The notes: generated from the letters alone by a model not told the origin. Counted from the first letter of the stretch, positions 45,717 through 57,184 are shown. The stretch: DNA of 64,000 bases from Arachis hypogaea (GCF_003086295.3 NC_092046.1:100667363-100731362), one strand, 5' to 3'. A program made the numbers and translations.

Positions 45717-46355
45717 CCTGATAAAACCAATTAATTAAGCTTAGGATAAAACCATAAAGAATAATTAGGCAAAAATATGATTTATAAATCAAATTAGACA
45801 TAATAAATAAATTATACGATGATTAAATGTATGCCAAAGACCAACTTTGAAGCATTTCAAAAATGGTAGAATAGAAAGAATCAATGTCAAAGAATCCTAT
45901 ACATATTCTGCCAACAAATAAATATTTATTCACCAATTTTTAAGTCTAAGTACTTATGTAAATTTATGTGCTGACAAATATTTATTCACATTCACCCTTA
46001 TCAGTCACATAAAACTAGTGTCAAATTACAAAATACCATGATCCATATTCTCCCCCATTGCTACTGTACCAAAAAGTGATAGTGACAAATAAAAAGATTG
46101 TTATGCAAATCTGTTTTACAATTACACATGATGTGTAGATAGAGCAGTTGGCACTAAGAAAATTAGAGGAGTATAGCAAAATAGGGTGACATTAAAACAT
46201 GCAAGGTTTTGATAAATTGGAGCAAATAAATAAAAAACAGAAGAATCTATTGCCAATATCTGACCTGCGATAGTGTCGTGCAGTTTCGATCAGCAGTGGC
46301 ATTGATTAGCACCTGACATGTTAAGTAAGTGAATAAGTGTGAGTATCAAAATTGT

Positions 46356-46745
46356 TTAAGGTGGAGTTAATGTCAAAAATAAAAACCAGATGAGGCAAAC
46401 GCTGCTTGCGGACTTGCTCCCAGTATCGTCAACTATTCCATCCAATGAGTCTCCTTGTTCATTCTGGCGTGCCTGCAAATTTGACAACTCTTCACAACAT
46501 TTCTCTTGCTCTTCTCCATCAGATGTTGAATTCACATCAACTGCTTCAACTAGCAGAGATGAATTCTCAGAACTGAAAAATCTTTCTCCAGAATCTTCAA
46601 TCTTGTCATTAACTCCCATTGTGCTTTCAGATTCTCTAGATATTGCAGTTACTGATGCTACATGTTTTCCATCAATAGATTCTGAATCAATATTAGTAAG
46701 AAAGCTAGAGCAATGCTCTTCTATAGAAGCCTCTTGCCTCCTAAG
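46356..46745 (-). pseudogene. Captured open segment of unknown origin, Ser/Glu-rich
   Basis: An open minus-strand frame of about 125 codons with acidic, serine-rich sequence (ESIDGKHVASVTAISRESES, GERFFSSENSSLLVEAVDV, DGEEQEKCCEELSNLQARQN). Codon-like composition and position among other captured exons suggest it also came from a host gene, probably a disordered part of a larger protein. I do not recognise the parent. Confidence 0.45.
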
Positions 46746-47082
46746 TTTGAAATTGTGTATAGCTAAATTTTGTGGAGTTTGAAATTGTGTATAGCTAAAA
46801 ACTAAACCTTATTTTACCTGGGAAAATGTTAACAGAGATAAGAGGTAAGAATAAATTAATTCAAGAACATCCATTTATCTCATTCTCATTTTCATTTTTT
46901 CTTTTCACTTCACCGGAACTTGTTCAATATATTTAAGGTAAGCATTCAAAGCGTATTTCTCTCAGAAAATTACAGGGAACAGATAATTTCAAAATTCTTT
47001 TAACCCCCAAAAACCCAAAAAAATGGGACAAGCTTGGTTGCTATTGTTTAACAAAAGATTTAAGGAAATCTCCCTTACTATA

Positions 47083-48078
47083 TTTAAGCTCACAACATGT
47101 AACGGTGGTGCATCAAAAAATGCAATCCCATTCAACTCAGTGCCAGTCCACTTGTGCAAAATAATTTTTGGACCAGATGCTATCAAGAGATGGCCCTGAA
47201 GAGAGGCCAAGGCAGATATAGCTCCTTTTAATTCCTTTGAGTACACCTCTGAAACCTGTGAAAATGAACATTTAATAACTGTCCAAAAAAAGGCATCACT
47301 CAAGGTTTAGCCAAGTGACAAAAAATTCAGCCAAAATTTGAGAAAGCAACCCCAAAGATACCAGAGTTTGAGGATTATCGGTGTTTTTTCCTAAAGAGAA
47401 CAGCAGGATACGTCCTCTAGAAGCCACTTCTCCTCCTTGCACATAAGCAGTGCCAACAGCCAAAAGTGTTTCATTTTCTTTGGAGGATGTATTCTACGCA
47501 AAAATAAAAATCACAAAATGTAATTAGTGAGGCCAAGCAGCTAAAAACATGATCTATTCTATAAGGAAAATACAATTACCAGCAGTGTAACCATTCTCAC
47601 TGTAAGGGCACTTCTCACTCTGATGGTTGTAATCTTGTTCAACTAGAGAAACAACTTGATTAAGTGGTTTAGGAACCTGGTTTTATATCAATAAACAGTT
47701 TTGATTACTTTCTGAAAAAATTAGCAAATTGATTAATATTTTATAATATATGAACTGAACAAGCTACAACACAACTTACTAAACAGGACACAATCTAGTG
47801 AAAATGAACCTGAGCAGGACTAGTTAATATGGTCTGAATGTTTGATTCTTAACACAAATGTTGGAAATAACAATAAATATACTGTGGTTTTTTTTCTTTT
47901 AATGCATCAATCATAAAAAAAATTCAACCACAAGGAATACTCATAATCATATTTAAGGCCTAATAAATAAAGAAATAAAAAAAGAAAAGAATACATCTAT
48001 CTTACAGGAACTGAGACAATAAGTGGATATAGATTCTTCGCTGCAAAGTATGTTACTTGATGTGGGGTGGCCTTCAGT
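47083..48078 (-). pseudogene. Captured exons of CPSF160 (cleavage and polyadenylation factor large subunit)
   Basis: Four exons on the minus strand: 48078 to 48006 (ATPHQVTYFAAKNLYPLIVS, donor GTAAG), 47680 to 47581 (VPKPLNQVVSLVEQDYNHQ, then a frame break), 47493 to 47366 (ENETLLAVGTAYVQGGEVAS, RGRILLFSLGKN), and 47256 to 47083 (VYSKELKGAISALASLQGHL, IILHKWTGTELNGIAFFDAP). The order and sequence follow the C-terminal WD-like region of plant CPSF160, the RNA 3'-processing factor. Introns are kept. The fragment is a small part of the protein, which exceeds 1400 residues. Confidence 0.9.
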
Positions 48079-48179
48079 GGAATCTAAGGATGACAACAGA
48101 TTAGAAAGTTCAAGAAATAAGGGATTGTATACATGAGACAATAATTAGTGATGATGTCTTGGCATAATTAGAAATCAAC

Positions 48180-48960
48180 CATATATCTTGGCAGCTTCAA
48201 CGATGATTCTGGGCAGCTCCAGTGATGGTGGAAGACCTTCAGCAACAGCCAAACAGAAACGTTGGTTTCCGCAGCAGTAATGACAGTTACAGTAGCACAA
48301 GGAATCCGAACACAACGAACTCAAGGGCAGAATCAGCTCAGGGCAGTGGACGTTGAATATGATTACGACGGCAATAGGGCAGTAGCAACTCACCCCCGCT
48401 AGTGGCTCCAATCGCAGCAACTCCAAATCGACGGCAGCAGCGGCTTGAACGGCAGCGGCGACAGAAGCTCAGGGACAGTCGTGGCTCCAGCGACAAGCCC
48501 TTATAGCGGTGGCGACAGATCGACGGCTCAGGGTGAGGGAAGCTCGACGGCGCACAGCGACACGAGCACGACAGCGGCTCCTCGCAGCTTCGTTGGTGGT
48601 GACGGCGACGAGCCTGGCTTCGACGGCAGCGATCATGGGTAGCTCCTCTCGAATCTGTCTCTCTCTCTCTCTCTCTCTCATGTGCGACACGACGGCGGCA
48701 TTCGACGGCAGGGAGGACGACTTTTCGCAGCTCTGAAGGAGGCAATAGCTGCAGCGGCGCTGCGGTGGTGATGGCTGGGCAGGCCTTTCCTCTCCTCTCT
48801 TCTCCCGATCCATCTTCTCTCTACAGTGGCTGCTTTTGTTTGTTACGTTGAAAGAGGGTGAGGTTGCGACTGTTAGGGTTAGGAATTTTGGGAATTAGAG
48901 TTTTCTGAGTTAATTTGGGGATTTTGGAATTTAGGGTTAGAAATTAGAGATGTTACAGGG
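48180..48960. other. GC-rich segment in CACTA, possible captured promoter or 5' end
   Basis: A GC-rich stretch with CAGCGGCGACGG-type words and a CT microsatellite (48658-48681), followed by GTTAGGGTTAGG and GATGTTACAG (48951-48960). Short open frames on both strands show no domain. Its composition and the GATGTTACAG word recall the GC-rich part and terminus of S1 (24040-25020, 25861-25870), so it may be a captured piece of such an LTR. Confidence 0.4.
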
Positions 48961-49457
48961 AGTGGTGATGGCGCAGAGTCTTCTCTGATTTGGGGGTGAT
49001 GAATGATGATGGCACAGAGTCTTCTCTGGGTTGGGGGTGGCGTGAAGAAGGGAAAAACTAAGGTGAGGTTTTATGTTTTCATTTTATTTGGCTAAGTGTT
49101 TGTATGTGGATCATTTGCTGAAAATTGAAAAAAAATTTACTAAGTGTTGGACATTTGACTTAAGATAAATTAGGCAACACTTTTAAAGTGTATCTGAAAT
49201 CTGACAAATAGGTTACTCTTTAAAAGTGTATTCTTTGGTGTAAAAAGTGAACCCATAGCTTTTAAGATAAGGCTACGTTTTATAAGTGATATTTATAATA
49301 CCTAAGGCTACACTTTTCAAGTGATGCCACAAATGTGTTTTCTATTCTCCTACAAAAAGGAAACACGGAGAAAAGCGTAGCCTATTCCTAGAATAGGCTA
49401 CGCTTTTCAAATGTAGCTTAAAAAAAGTGTGGCTGAATGGGTATTTTTCTTGTAGTG

Positions 49458-50461
49458 CCCCCTTGGGATTCACGTCCTCTCCTTCCCTTACAGGTTCGGC
49501 CATGGTGCTTATGTCAATGGCCTTGCACTCTCCTTTTGGATTCTCTTCTGTATTGCTTGGGAGAGTACTAGGAGGGATTTCAGTGATCCTTTTACTCAGC
49601 TGGCCCACTTGTGCTTCCAAATTTCTAATGGAAGACCTTGTTTCATTCATGAAACTTACAGTGGCCTTGGATAGATCAGAAACTAAGTTTGCTAAATTAG
49701 AAGTATTTTGTTCAGAGTTCTCTGTCTGTTGCTGAGTGGATGATGGAAAAGGTTTATTATTGTTAAACCTGTTTCTTCCACCATTATTAAAGCCTTGTTG
49801 AGGCCTTGATCCTTCCATGAGAGATTTGTATGATTTCTCCATGATGGATTATAGGTGTTTCCATAAGGTTCACCTAAGTAATTCACCTCTGCTATTGCAG
49901 GGTTTTCAGGATCATAAGCTTCTTCTGCATAAGAAGCCTCTTGAGTACTGTTGGATGCAGCTTGCATTCCATTCAGACTCTGAGAAATCATATTGACTTG
50001 CTGAGTCAATATTTTGTTCTGAGCCAATATGGCATTCAGAATATCAACTTCAAGAACTCCCTTCTTTATAGGCGTCCCATTACTCACAGGATTCCTCTCA
50101 GAAGTGTACATGAACTGGTTATTAGCAACCATGTCAATGAGTTCTTGAGCTTCTGCAGGTGTTTTCTTTAGGTGAATGGATCCACCTGCAGAAGTATCCA
50201 ATGACATCTTTGATAGCTCAGATAAACCATCATAGAATATATCCAGGATGGTCCATTCTGAAAGCATGTCAGAAGGACACTTTTTGGTCAACTGTTTGTA
50301 TCTTTCCCAAGCTTCATAGAGGGATTCACCATCTTTTTGTTTGAAGGTTTGAAAATCCACTCTAAGCTTGCTCAGCTTTTGAGGAGGAAAGAACTTGGCT
50401 AAGAAAGCCGTGACTAGCTTATCCCAAGAGTTCAGGCTGTCTTTAGGTTGAGAGTCCAACC
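49458..50461 (-). pseudogene. gag: Element E gag, middle part
   Basis: Starting at the copia insertion (50461) the minus strand encodes the second half of the gag core (FLAKFFPPQKLSKLRVDFQT, ESLYEAWERYKQL, DMLSEWTILDIFYDGLSEL), then an AEEAYDPENPAIAEVNYLGE region. A 4-base deletion relative to F near 49815 shifts the frame; the second frame continues from RPQQGFNNGGRNRFNNNKPF to the CACTA insertion. The open-frame extension upstream of 50461 is copia LTR, not gag. Confidence 0.88.
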
Positions 50462-50887
50462 TGTAAATCATGTTGCTTGTATGCGAAGTTTGTATTCGTA
50501 GGTTTTGATGAATGACAAACCAACAAACGACATGAAAGACAAACCAACAAACAACTTGAATGAACAAGCATGTTGAAAGATCAACCAACATTCAACGTTG
50601 AGGAATGAAGAGTTGAAAGCAACACAACAACAACAAGAAACTCAAGTCCACAACATTTGAAGACAAGTATAGTGTCTTAGGACTTAGGTAACTTCTTGTT
50701 AAGAACCAATTGCTAAATCTCTCAACACACACTCACAAAATGTTTTGATGCACATCTTGCAATTCGATGCTAGCCAAATGGTTTAAAAACTTGTTTTCAA
50801 AGGTACAAAAGCATAGGAATTGACTCCAACAAGTTTGAAATCAATCCTAAGTATTTTGAAGTGATTTTAAGCCATTCTTTAAGGTTT

Positions 50888-51040
50888 GCATCGATGCACA
50901 CTCATCTTGCATCGATGCAAAGCATGCGACGACTTGTTGCATCGATGCAAAGATGTTTGCATCGATGCAACCTAGCTGAAAATTCAAATTTCAGCTTCAA
51001 AGACACATTTGCATCGATGCAAAGTGTTATGCATCGATGC
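50888..51040 (+). repeat. Six TGCATCGATGCA palindromes in H 5' LTR
   Basis: Perfect copies of GCATCGATGC at 50888, 50909, 50939, 50959, 51011 and 51031, most extended to TTGCATCGATGCAA. Spacing is 20-30 bases apart from one gap of 52. They lie 87-240 bases upstream of the LTR TATA box. The 3' LTR repeats them at 59800-59952. Confidence 0.95.
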
Positions 51041-51126
51041 AAATGATTCAAAAACATAAAAAACGGCTAGTTTTGACAAAAAGGCTCCATCCCATTAACT
51101 ACCCAACGTTTCTAAGGTTTGGGGAG

Positions 51127-51137
51127 TATATAAATAG
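51127..51137 (+). promoter_or_regulatory. LTR TATA box of element H
   Basis: TATATAAATAG is the likely promoter of the genomic RNA. The 3' LTR has TCTATAAATAG at the same place, one of the few differences. Confidence 0.75.
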
Positions 51138-51970
51138 ATGGATTGAAGCCTTATTTCAAATACTTGAGTATTTGCAAACTATCTTGTTCATATTCTTTCA
51201 TTCTACACATTTTTTTTAAGGTGTTATAATACACAATTTGAGAGAGCAATATCAATTGGTTCAATAGTGCTAAACTTGTAATCATACACTCTTCTAGAGA
51301 GTACTCATTTCGTCTCAACAATTCTTTGAGAATTGTTTTCTTGTACACTTTGTAAATTGGAGTGTGATCTCCAAGGTTGAGTCAAGAGTTATAAACACTA
51401 TAGTCGGTGAGGATACCAAAGAAGTATACTAAGTACTCAAGGCAAATCTTAGAGAAGGTATCTTTAAGTGGAGTGGGTTAGTATACGAGTGGTGATCATA
51501 TACCGTGAGGTGTTAGAAACTAAGGACTCGGATTGTAAAAGGTTTTGCGCGAGCACCTTGAAGCTTGGCAATAGTGGAACTTCTCAATAGCGATTGAGAA
51601 AGAAAGTGGACGTAGGACAAGGATTGTGCCGAACCACTCTAAATAGCGTTTGCATCTCTCCAAACTCATCTCTTCAATATTATTGTCTTTTACCTTTGAG
51701 CAAATAAATTGTGATCGAAAAGTAGCTTCGTAAGTACTTAAGGAATAGCTTAAGTCCGATTGGTGAAAAGCTTGATCAATTTATTTGAGTTGGTGTCTAT
51801 TGGAAAGTAAAAGCTCCTTATAAATGCTTAGCAATTGAGTTAAGCTCTTGGAAAAATACTAGTACAATAACACTTTTGTATATTGTCTTTAACTTTTGCA
51901 AAAAGATTCATTGTTGTTGCAATACTCAATTCACCCCCCCTCTTGAGTAATTGTGCATAGGTTCTACAAG

Positions 51971-51982
51971 TGGCATCAGAGC
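51971..51982 (+). other. Primer-binding site of H, initiator tRNA-Met type
   Basis: TGGCATCAGAGC begins two bases after the LTR. The usual copia site is TGGTATCAGAGC, complementary to the 3' end of initiator tRNA-Met; one base differs. Confidence 0.85.
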
Positions 51983-52022
51983 TTAACCCTTTGAAAGACT
52001 TAATCGTTTAAGGGAAAAGATC

Positions 52023-53777
52023 ATGGCAAGCACAAGCTTTAACAACAACAACACTAGTGAAGGTAACTCAACCGCTAGACCTCCTCTTTTTAGCGGAACA
52101 AATTACTCTTATTGGAAAAATAAGATGAGAATTTGGATCCGTTCTCAAGATGTGAGAATTTGGAAAGTGATTGAGAATGGAAATCACATTCCAACAAAGA
52201 CAACAAGCGCTAAAGAAGGAGAAGTCTCCGTCTCAAAGCAAGTACTGAAAGGAGAAGATGAATATAGTGACGATGATTGGAAGAAAGTGGCAATGAATGA
52301 TAAAGCCATCAACTTCATTCATTGTGCACTTAACGAGCATGATTATATGAAGATCTCTACATGTGAAACCGCTAAAGAGATTTGGGATAAACTCCAAATC
52401 ACTTACGAAGGAACCGACCACGTTAAAGAATCAAAGGTATTTATGTTGGTTCATGAATGGGAAAATTTTAAAATGAAAGATGAAGAGAACATTGAAGAAG
52501 CTCTTGAAAGACTCTCCAAGATCTTCAACAACCTAAGCATGCTTGGCACAAAATACAATGATAAACAAATTGTGACCAAGGTGCTTACAAGCCTTACACC
52601 AAAATGGAACTCCAAAGTGAACGCCATTGTGGAAGGAAGGCTCTATGATCAACTTACATTTGATCAACTACGAGGTAATCTTCTCACCTATGAAATGACT
52701 ATGCTAAATAGACAAAAAGGTGAAGAAAGCAAGAAGAAAAGTCTCGCCCTTAAAACAACATCACTACAAGAAGAGAGTGATGATAATGAAGAAGAAGGAG
52801 ATGAAGAATTTGCACTCTTATTAAAAAGATTCAATAAGTTTGCAATGAAGAAAAACTTCAAGAGCAAAACAAAGGTACCAAAATGCTATGAGTGTGGAGA
52901 AGTTGGACACATTAAACCCAATTGTCCAAAACTTCAAAAGGAGGACAAAAACAAGAAATTTAAGAAGAAGGAGAAAGCATACATATCATGGGAGAACGAG
53001 GATGAATCCGACTTCGATGACGACGAGGTTGCAAATCTTTGCTTAATGGCAAGCGAAGAAAAGGTTAGTGATGACAACTCCACTTCTTTTAATTTACAAG
53101 ATGAATATGATGCCTTACTTGAGGTGTACACAAAACTTACCCAAGATTATTCTCTCCTAAAGAAAAAGAATATGGATCTTTTAAAACAAAATGAGATGTT
53201 GAAAAACGAGAATATCAATCTTGGAAAAGATAAGTGTAGCACAAGTAGTGATCCATACAAATCTTGTAAAATGCATGAAAATGAAATTACAAATCTTAAG
53301 AACACTTTAGCTAAGTTCAATGAATCTTCAAAGAACTTAGATAAAATGTTGAAAAACCAAAAGCATGTTCATAATAAGGAAGGTTTAGGTTTTGAAAAAG
53401 GAAAATTTAAAAATACTAAAACTCCTATTAGGCAACCGCAAGCCCAAAAGGCAAGCATGCCTAAAAGGAATGAAGCCTTTAAACATCCTCCTCAACATGC
53501 TTCATTTAGAAATTATAATCACAATACATATAGATCAAAAGATGTTGCATTTAGGAAACAACCTAGGCAACCATTTAGAAACATGCATAGGATGCATAAT
53601 CCAAATGTCATATGTCATTATTGTAATAAAGTAGGTCATATAGCACCCGTATGCTTTACTAGAATTAAACATATAAACTTTCGTAGTCAAGATACGAGAT
53701 GGGCACCTTATGGGCATTATGCTCATACTAACCATCAAGGACCCAAATTCACTTGGGTACCTAAATCCCAATTTTAA
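52023..53777 (+). CDS. gag: Element H Gag, 584 residues
   Basis: ATG 52023 is the first in a suitable frame, 55 bases after the LTR. The N-terminal copia Gag domain has PPLFSGTNYSYWKNKMRIWI (residues about 20-40) and an UBN2-type region following it. Two CCHC zinc knuckles are present: CYECGEVGHIKPNC (about residues 288-301) and CHYCNKVGHIAPVC (about 529-542). Between them is an acidic then coiled-coil-like Lys/Asn-rich part. The frame ends at TAA 53775-53777 and pol is in another frame. The protein packages the RNA in virus-like particles. No damage is visible. Confidence 0.92.
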   Translation: MASTSFNNNNTSEGNSTARPPLFSGTNYSYWKNKMRIWIRSQDVRIWKVIENGNHIPTKTTSAKEGEVSVSKQVLKGEDEYSDDDWKKVAMNDKAINFIHCALNEHDYMKISTCETAKEIWDKLQITYEGTDHVKESKVFMLVHEWENFKMKDEENIEEALERLSKIFNNLSMLGTKYNDKQIVTKVLTSLTPKWNSKVNAIVEGRLYDQLTFDQLRGNLLTYEMTMLNRQKGEESKKKSLALKTTSLQEESDDNEEEGDEEFALLLKRFNKFAMKKNFKSKTKVPKCYECGEVGHIKPNCPKLQKEDKNKKFKKKEKAYISWENEDESDFDDDEVANLCLMASEEKVSDDNSTSFNLQDEYDALLEVYTKLTQDYSLLKKKNMDLLKQNEMLKNENINLGKDKCSTSSDPYKSCKMHENEITNLKNTLAKFNESSKNLDKMLKNQKHVHNKEGLGFEKGKFKNTKTPIRQPQAQKASMPKRNEAFKHPPQHASFRNYNHNTYRSKDVAFRKQPRQPFRNMHRMHNPNVICHYCNKVGHIAPVCFTRIKHINFRSQDTRWAPYGHYAHTNHQGPKFTWVPKSQF

Positions 53778-53790
53778 TTGTTTTGTAGGT
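53777..53790 (+). promoter_or_regulatory. Splice-acceptor-like sequence at gag/pol border
   Basis: ATTGTTTTGTAGGT follows the gag stop directly. Its TAG is the last stop before the pol frame opens. The identical 14 bases recur at the pol/ORF3 border (56981-56994). A splice acceptor is the simplest reading. Confidence 0.4.
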
Positions 53791-56700
53791 ACGTGTTGGA
53801 GCTAAGGATACAAATTGGTATGTTGATAGTGGATGCTCCAAACACATGACCGGCGATGAATCAAAGTTCACCGCAATAGAGCCTACAAACGGAGGAAACG
53901 TGATCTATGGAGACAACAACACCGGCAAAGTAATCGGCGTTGGAAAAGTTGGTAAAAATTCTTCTACCTCCATAGATAATGTTATACTTGTCAAAGGTCT
54001 CAAACATAATCTCATTAGTGTTAGCCAACTTTGTGACAAAGGAAACTTAGTCACCTTTGATTCAAAATGTTGTTTGATAAAAAGGCAAGACACTAATAAA
54101 ATTGTGCTAATTGGGCACCTTGTTGACAATGTATACATGATTAATCTAGATGAAGTTTCCTCAAATGATGTGAAATGCCTTGTTAGTAAAAATGATGAAA
54201 CTTGGTTATGGCATAGTAGAGTAGCTCATGCTAACATGGACCATCTTAGCAAGTTGGTCTCTAAAGAGTTAGTAATTGGCTTACCAAAGCTACGTTTTGA
54301 AAAAGACGTCCTTTGCGACGCATGTCAAAAGGGAAAACAAGTAAAGGCCTCTTTTAAATCCAAAAACATTGTTTCAACAACAAGGCCATTACAACTTTTG
54401 CACATGGATTTATTTGGTCCTTCTAGGACTATGAGCTCTGGTGGCAATTACTATGCTTTAGTTATTGTTGATGATTACTCTCGATTTACATGGACCTTGT
54501 TCCTAGCAAACAAGAGTGATGCATTTTGAGCATTCAAAAGATTAGCCAAAGTTATTCAAAATGAAAAGAATTTGCATATATCATCTATTAGAAGTGATCA
54601 TGGTGGAGAATTTGAAAATAATCTTTTTGAAACTTTTTGTGAAGAAAATGGCATTGAGCATAATTTTTCCTCTCCTAGAACACCACAACAAAATGGTGTG
54701 GTTGAAAGGAAAAATCGTCATTTAGAAGAAATGGCGAGAACTATGCTCAATGAGGCTAATATTCCTAAGTACTTTTGGGCGGATGCGGTTAGTACCGCGT
54801 GTTATGTTATGAATAGGATTATCATTCGACCTATTCTTAAGAAAACACCGTACGAATTGTACAAAGGAAGAAAGCCAAATATTTCCCACCTTCACGTCTT
54901 TGGCTGTAAATGCTTTATTCTAAATAATGGAAAAGATAACTTAGGCAAATTTGATGCTAAGGCTGATGAAGGAATCTTCTTAGGCTACTCTTTAACTAGC
55001 AAAGCTTTTAGAGTATATAATAAACGCATCATGACTATGGAAGAAAGTATTCATGTCGCTTTTGATGAAACTAACCGTTGTTGTGCTAGAAAAGATTTTG
55101 ATGAAAATGTAGAAAACTTTGATTCACTAAATTTGAATGGTGAAGACAAAGAAAAAGATTTAAATGAAGCCTCTACAAGCTCAACAAAGGATAGTGTTCA
55201 AGTTGAAGAAATTGAACCATCACAAGCACAAATAAATGCACTTCCAAAGGACTGGCGTACTTCAAAGGATCATCCTCTAGACAACGTCATTGGTGATGTT
55301 TCGAAAGGGGTAACAACTCGATCCACTTTTAGAAATTTATTTGCATATAGTGCTTTTGTTTCTCAAATTGAACCATCTACCATTGAGTCCGCAATTGATG
55401 ATGAACATTGGGCTATGGCAATGCAAGAGGAGCTTAACCAATTCAAACGAAATGACATTTGGGAATTGGTGCCTAAACCAAGTAATCAAACAATTGTAGG
55501 AACAAAATGGGTTTTTAGAAATAAACTCGATGAAAATGGTACAATTGTTAGAAACAAAGCTAGATTGGTAGCTAAAGGTTATAATCAAGAGGAAGGCATT
55601 GATTATGACGAAACTTATGCTCCCGTAGCTAGATTAGAAGCTATTAGGATGTTACTTGCTTTTGCATCCTCTTATAACTTCAAACTTTATCAAATGGATG
55701 TTAAGAGTGCCTTTCTTAATGGTTTCATTCAAGAAGAAGTATATGTTGAACAACCTCCCGGTTTTGAGGATTATGAAAATCCTAATCATGTTTTTAAACT
55801 CAAGAAAGCTCTTTATGGTCTTAAACAAGCTCCAAGAGCTTGGTATGAACGTTTGAGCAAGTTTTTAATAGAAAAGGGTTTTAGAAGAGGGAAGGTTGAT
55901 ACAACTTTATTTATCATGATTGAAAACAAAAATATCCTTTTGGTACAAGTTTACGTCGATGACATAATATTTGGTTCAACTAACGAATCACTTTGCAAAT
56001 TTTTCTCAAACCTCATGCAAAGTGAATTTGAAATGTCCATGATGGGCGAACTCAACTTCTTCCTTGGTCTTCAAATCAAACAAGGAAAAGAAGGAACTTT
56101 CGTTAGCCAAACCAAATATTGCAAGGAATTGCTCAAAAGATTTGGAATGGACAATGCTAAGGCAATGGACACACCAATGAGCACTACTTGCTACCTTGAC
56201 AAAGATGAACAAGGTAAAAACATAGATGTAAAGAAGTATAGAGGCATGATAGGATCATTACTTTATCTAACGGCAAGTAGGCCAGATATCATGTTTAGTG
56301 TATGCATGTGTGCGAGATACCAAGCTAATCCTAAGGAATCTCACTTAAGTGCGGTGAAAAGGATTATGAAGTATCTCATAGGAACATTAAATGTTGGATT
56401 GTGGTATCCGAAAGGATCCACTTGTGATTTGATTGGTTATTCCGATTCCGATTTTGCCGGTTGCAAATTGGATAGGAAAAGCACTAGCGGCACTTGTCAC
56501 TTGCTAGGAAACTCTCTTGTTTCATGGCATAGTAAGAAACAAGTAAGTGTAGCCTTGTCTACCGCCGAAGCCGAGTATGTAGCCGCCGGTAGTTGTTGCG
56601 CCCAAATTTTATGGATGAAACAACAACTTGTGGACTATGGACTCATGCTTGATCACATTCCTATCAAATGTGATAATACTAGTGCAATAAATTTAACCAA

Positions 56701-56902
56701 GAATCCGGTTCAACATTCAAGAACTAAGCATATTGAGATTAGACATCACTTTATAAGAGACCATGTTGAAAAGGGTGATGTGGTTATTGAATTTGTCGAA
56801 ACTAGTAAACAACTAGCGGACATCTTCACTAAACCTTTATGTAAAGAAAGTTTTTTTAACATCCGAAATGAACTTGGTATCTTGGATTCTAATCTAATAT
56901 GA
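53789..56902 (+). pseudogene. pol: Element H pol (protease-integrase-RT-RNase H), one in-frame stop
   Basis: The frame opens at 53789, in a different frame from gag. Protease: WYVDSGCSKHMTG (D-S-G active site). Integrase: HHCC zinc region (HSRVAHANMDHLSKL, CDACQKGKQ), first catalytic Asp in MDLFGPSRTM, then the stop TGA at 54527-54529, then the second Asp and Glu ([24 protein letters not shown]). [47 protein letters not shown] and the catalytic [12 protein letters not shown]. RNase [51 protein letters not shown]. Translation would need splicing or a frameshift from gag. The single TGA probably makes this copy dependent on others; everything else looks intact. Confidence 0.93.
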
Positions 56903-56980
56903 TTTGTTTGAATTCATTGTATTTATATTGCTATTTTTGTATCTCTTACTAACTTAAGCATTGGAGATATCCAATTAGCC

Positions 56981-56994
56981 ATTGTTTTGTAGGT
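56981..56994 (+). promoter_or_regulatory. Splice-acceptor-like sequence at pol/ORF3 border
   Basis: ATTGTTTTGTAGGT is identical to 53777-53790. TACTAAC, the branch-point consensus, lies at 56948-56954, about 37 bases before the AG. It could place ORF3 on a spliced RNA. Confidence 0.4.
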
Positions 56995-57184
56995 TTATGA
57001 GTTGATGAATGAGTGATTAATCTTGAGGTAGATTGAAGAATTTGAAGATTATAAACAATGGAGGATCAACAAATTGAAGTTTATAATAGTTTAAGTGAGT
57101 ATATACATGATGGAACTCAAAGGATTGAAGAAAGAACCACCAAAGGATGAAAATTTGGTGATTTTGGGCAAAATGATGCATGTT

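Larger units (their letters stand above)
43541..49457 (-). mobile_element. Element G: non-autonomous CACTA (EnSpm) transposon with captured host exons
   Basis: The termini are CACTACAAGAAAAA and its inverse TTTTTCTTGTAGTG; the 25-base inverted repeats (43541-43565, 49433-49457) have two mismatches. A 3-base duplication CCC flanks it (43538-43540, 49458-49460), as CACTA elements make. Subterminal regions carry many copies of GGCTACGCTTTT in both orientations (left about 43618-43885, right about 49270-49405), the usual binding sites for the transposase partner protein. No transposase gene is visible. The interior holds fragments of at least four host genes, all on the minus strand, which is the strand given here. 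Confidence 0.93.
50462..51968 (+). repeat. Element H 5' LTR
   Basis: 1507 bases. U3 holds six copies of GCATCGATGC (50888-51040) and a TATA box (51127-51137). The end is CATAGGTTCTACA. Confidence 0.95.

Noticed and set aside
44582..48078. Real host genes for ARF, SnRK1, eL22 or CPSF160
   Set aside because: Only one to four exons of each are present, with stops or frame breaks, all inside CACTA ends with a target duplication.
50888..51040. Regularly spaced repeats looking like a CRISPR array
   Set aside because: The unit is a 10-14 base perfect palindrome in a plant LTR, with no cas genes, and spacing varies from 20 to 52 bases.
54527..54529. TGA in pol as a recoded or selenocysteine codon
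   Set aside because: Higher plants lack selenocysteine insertion, and one stop in a retroelement is ordinary decay.
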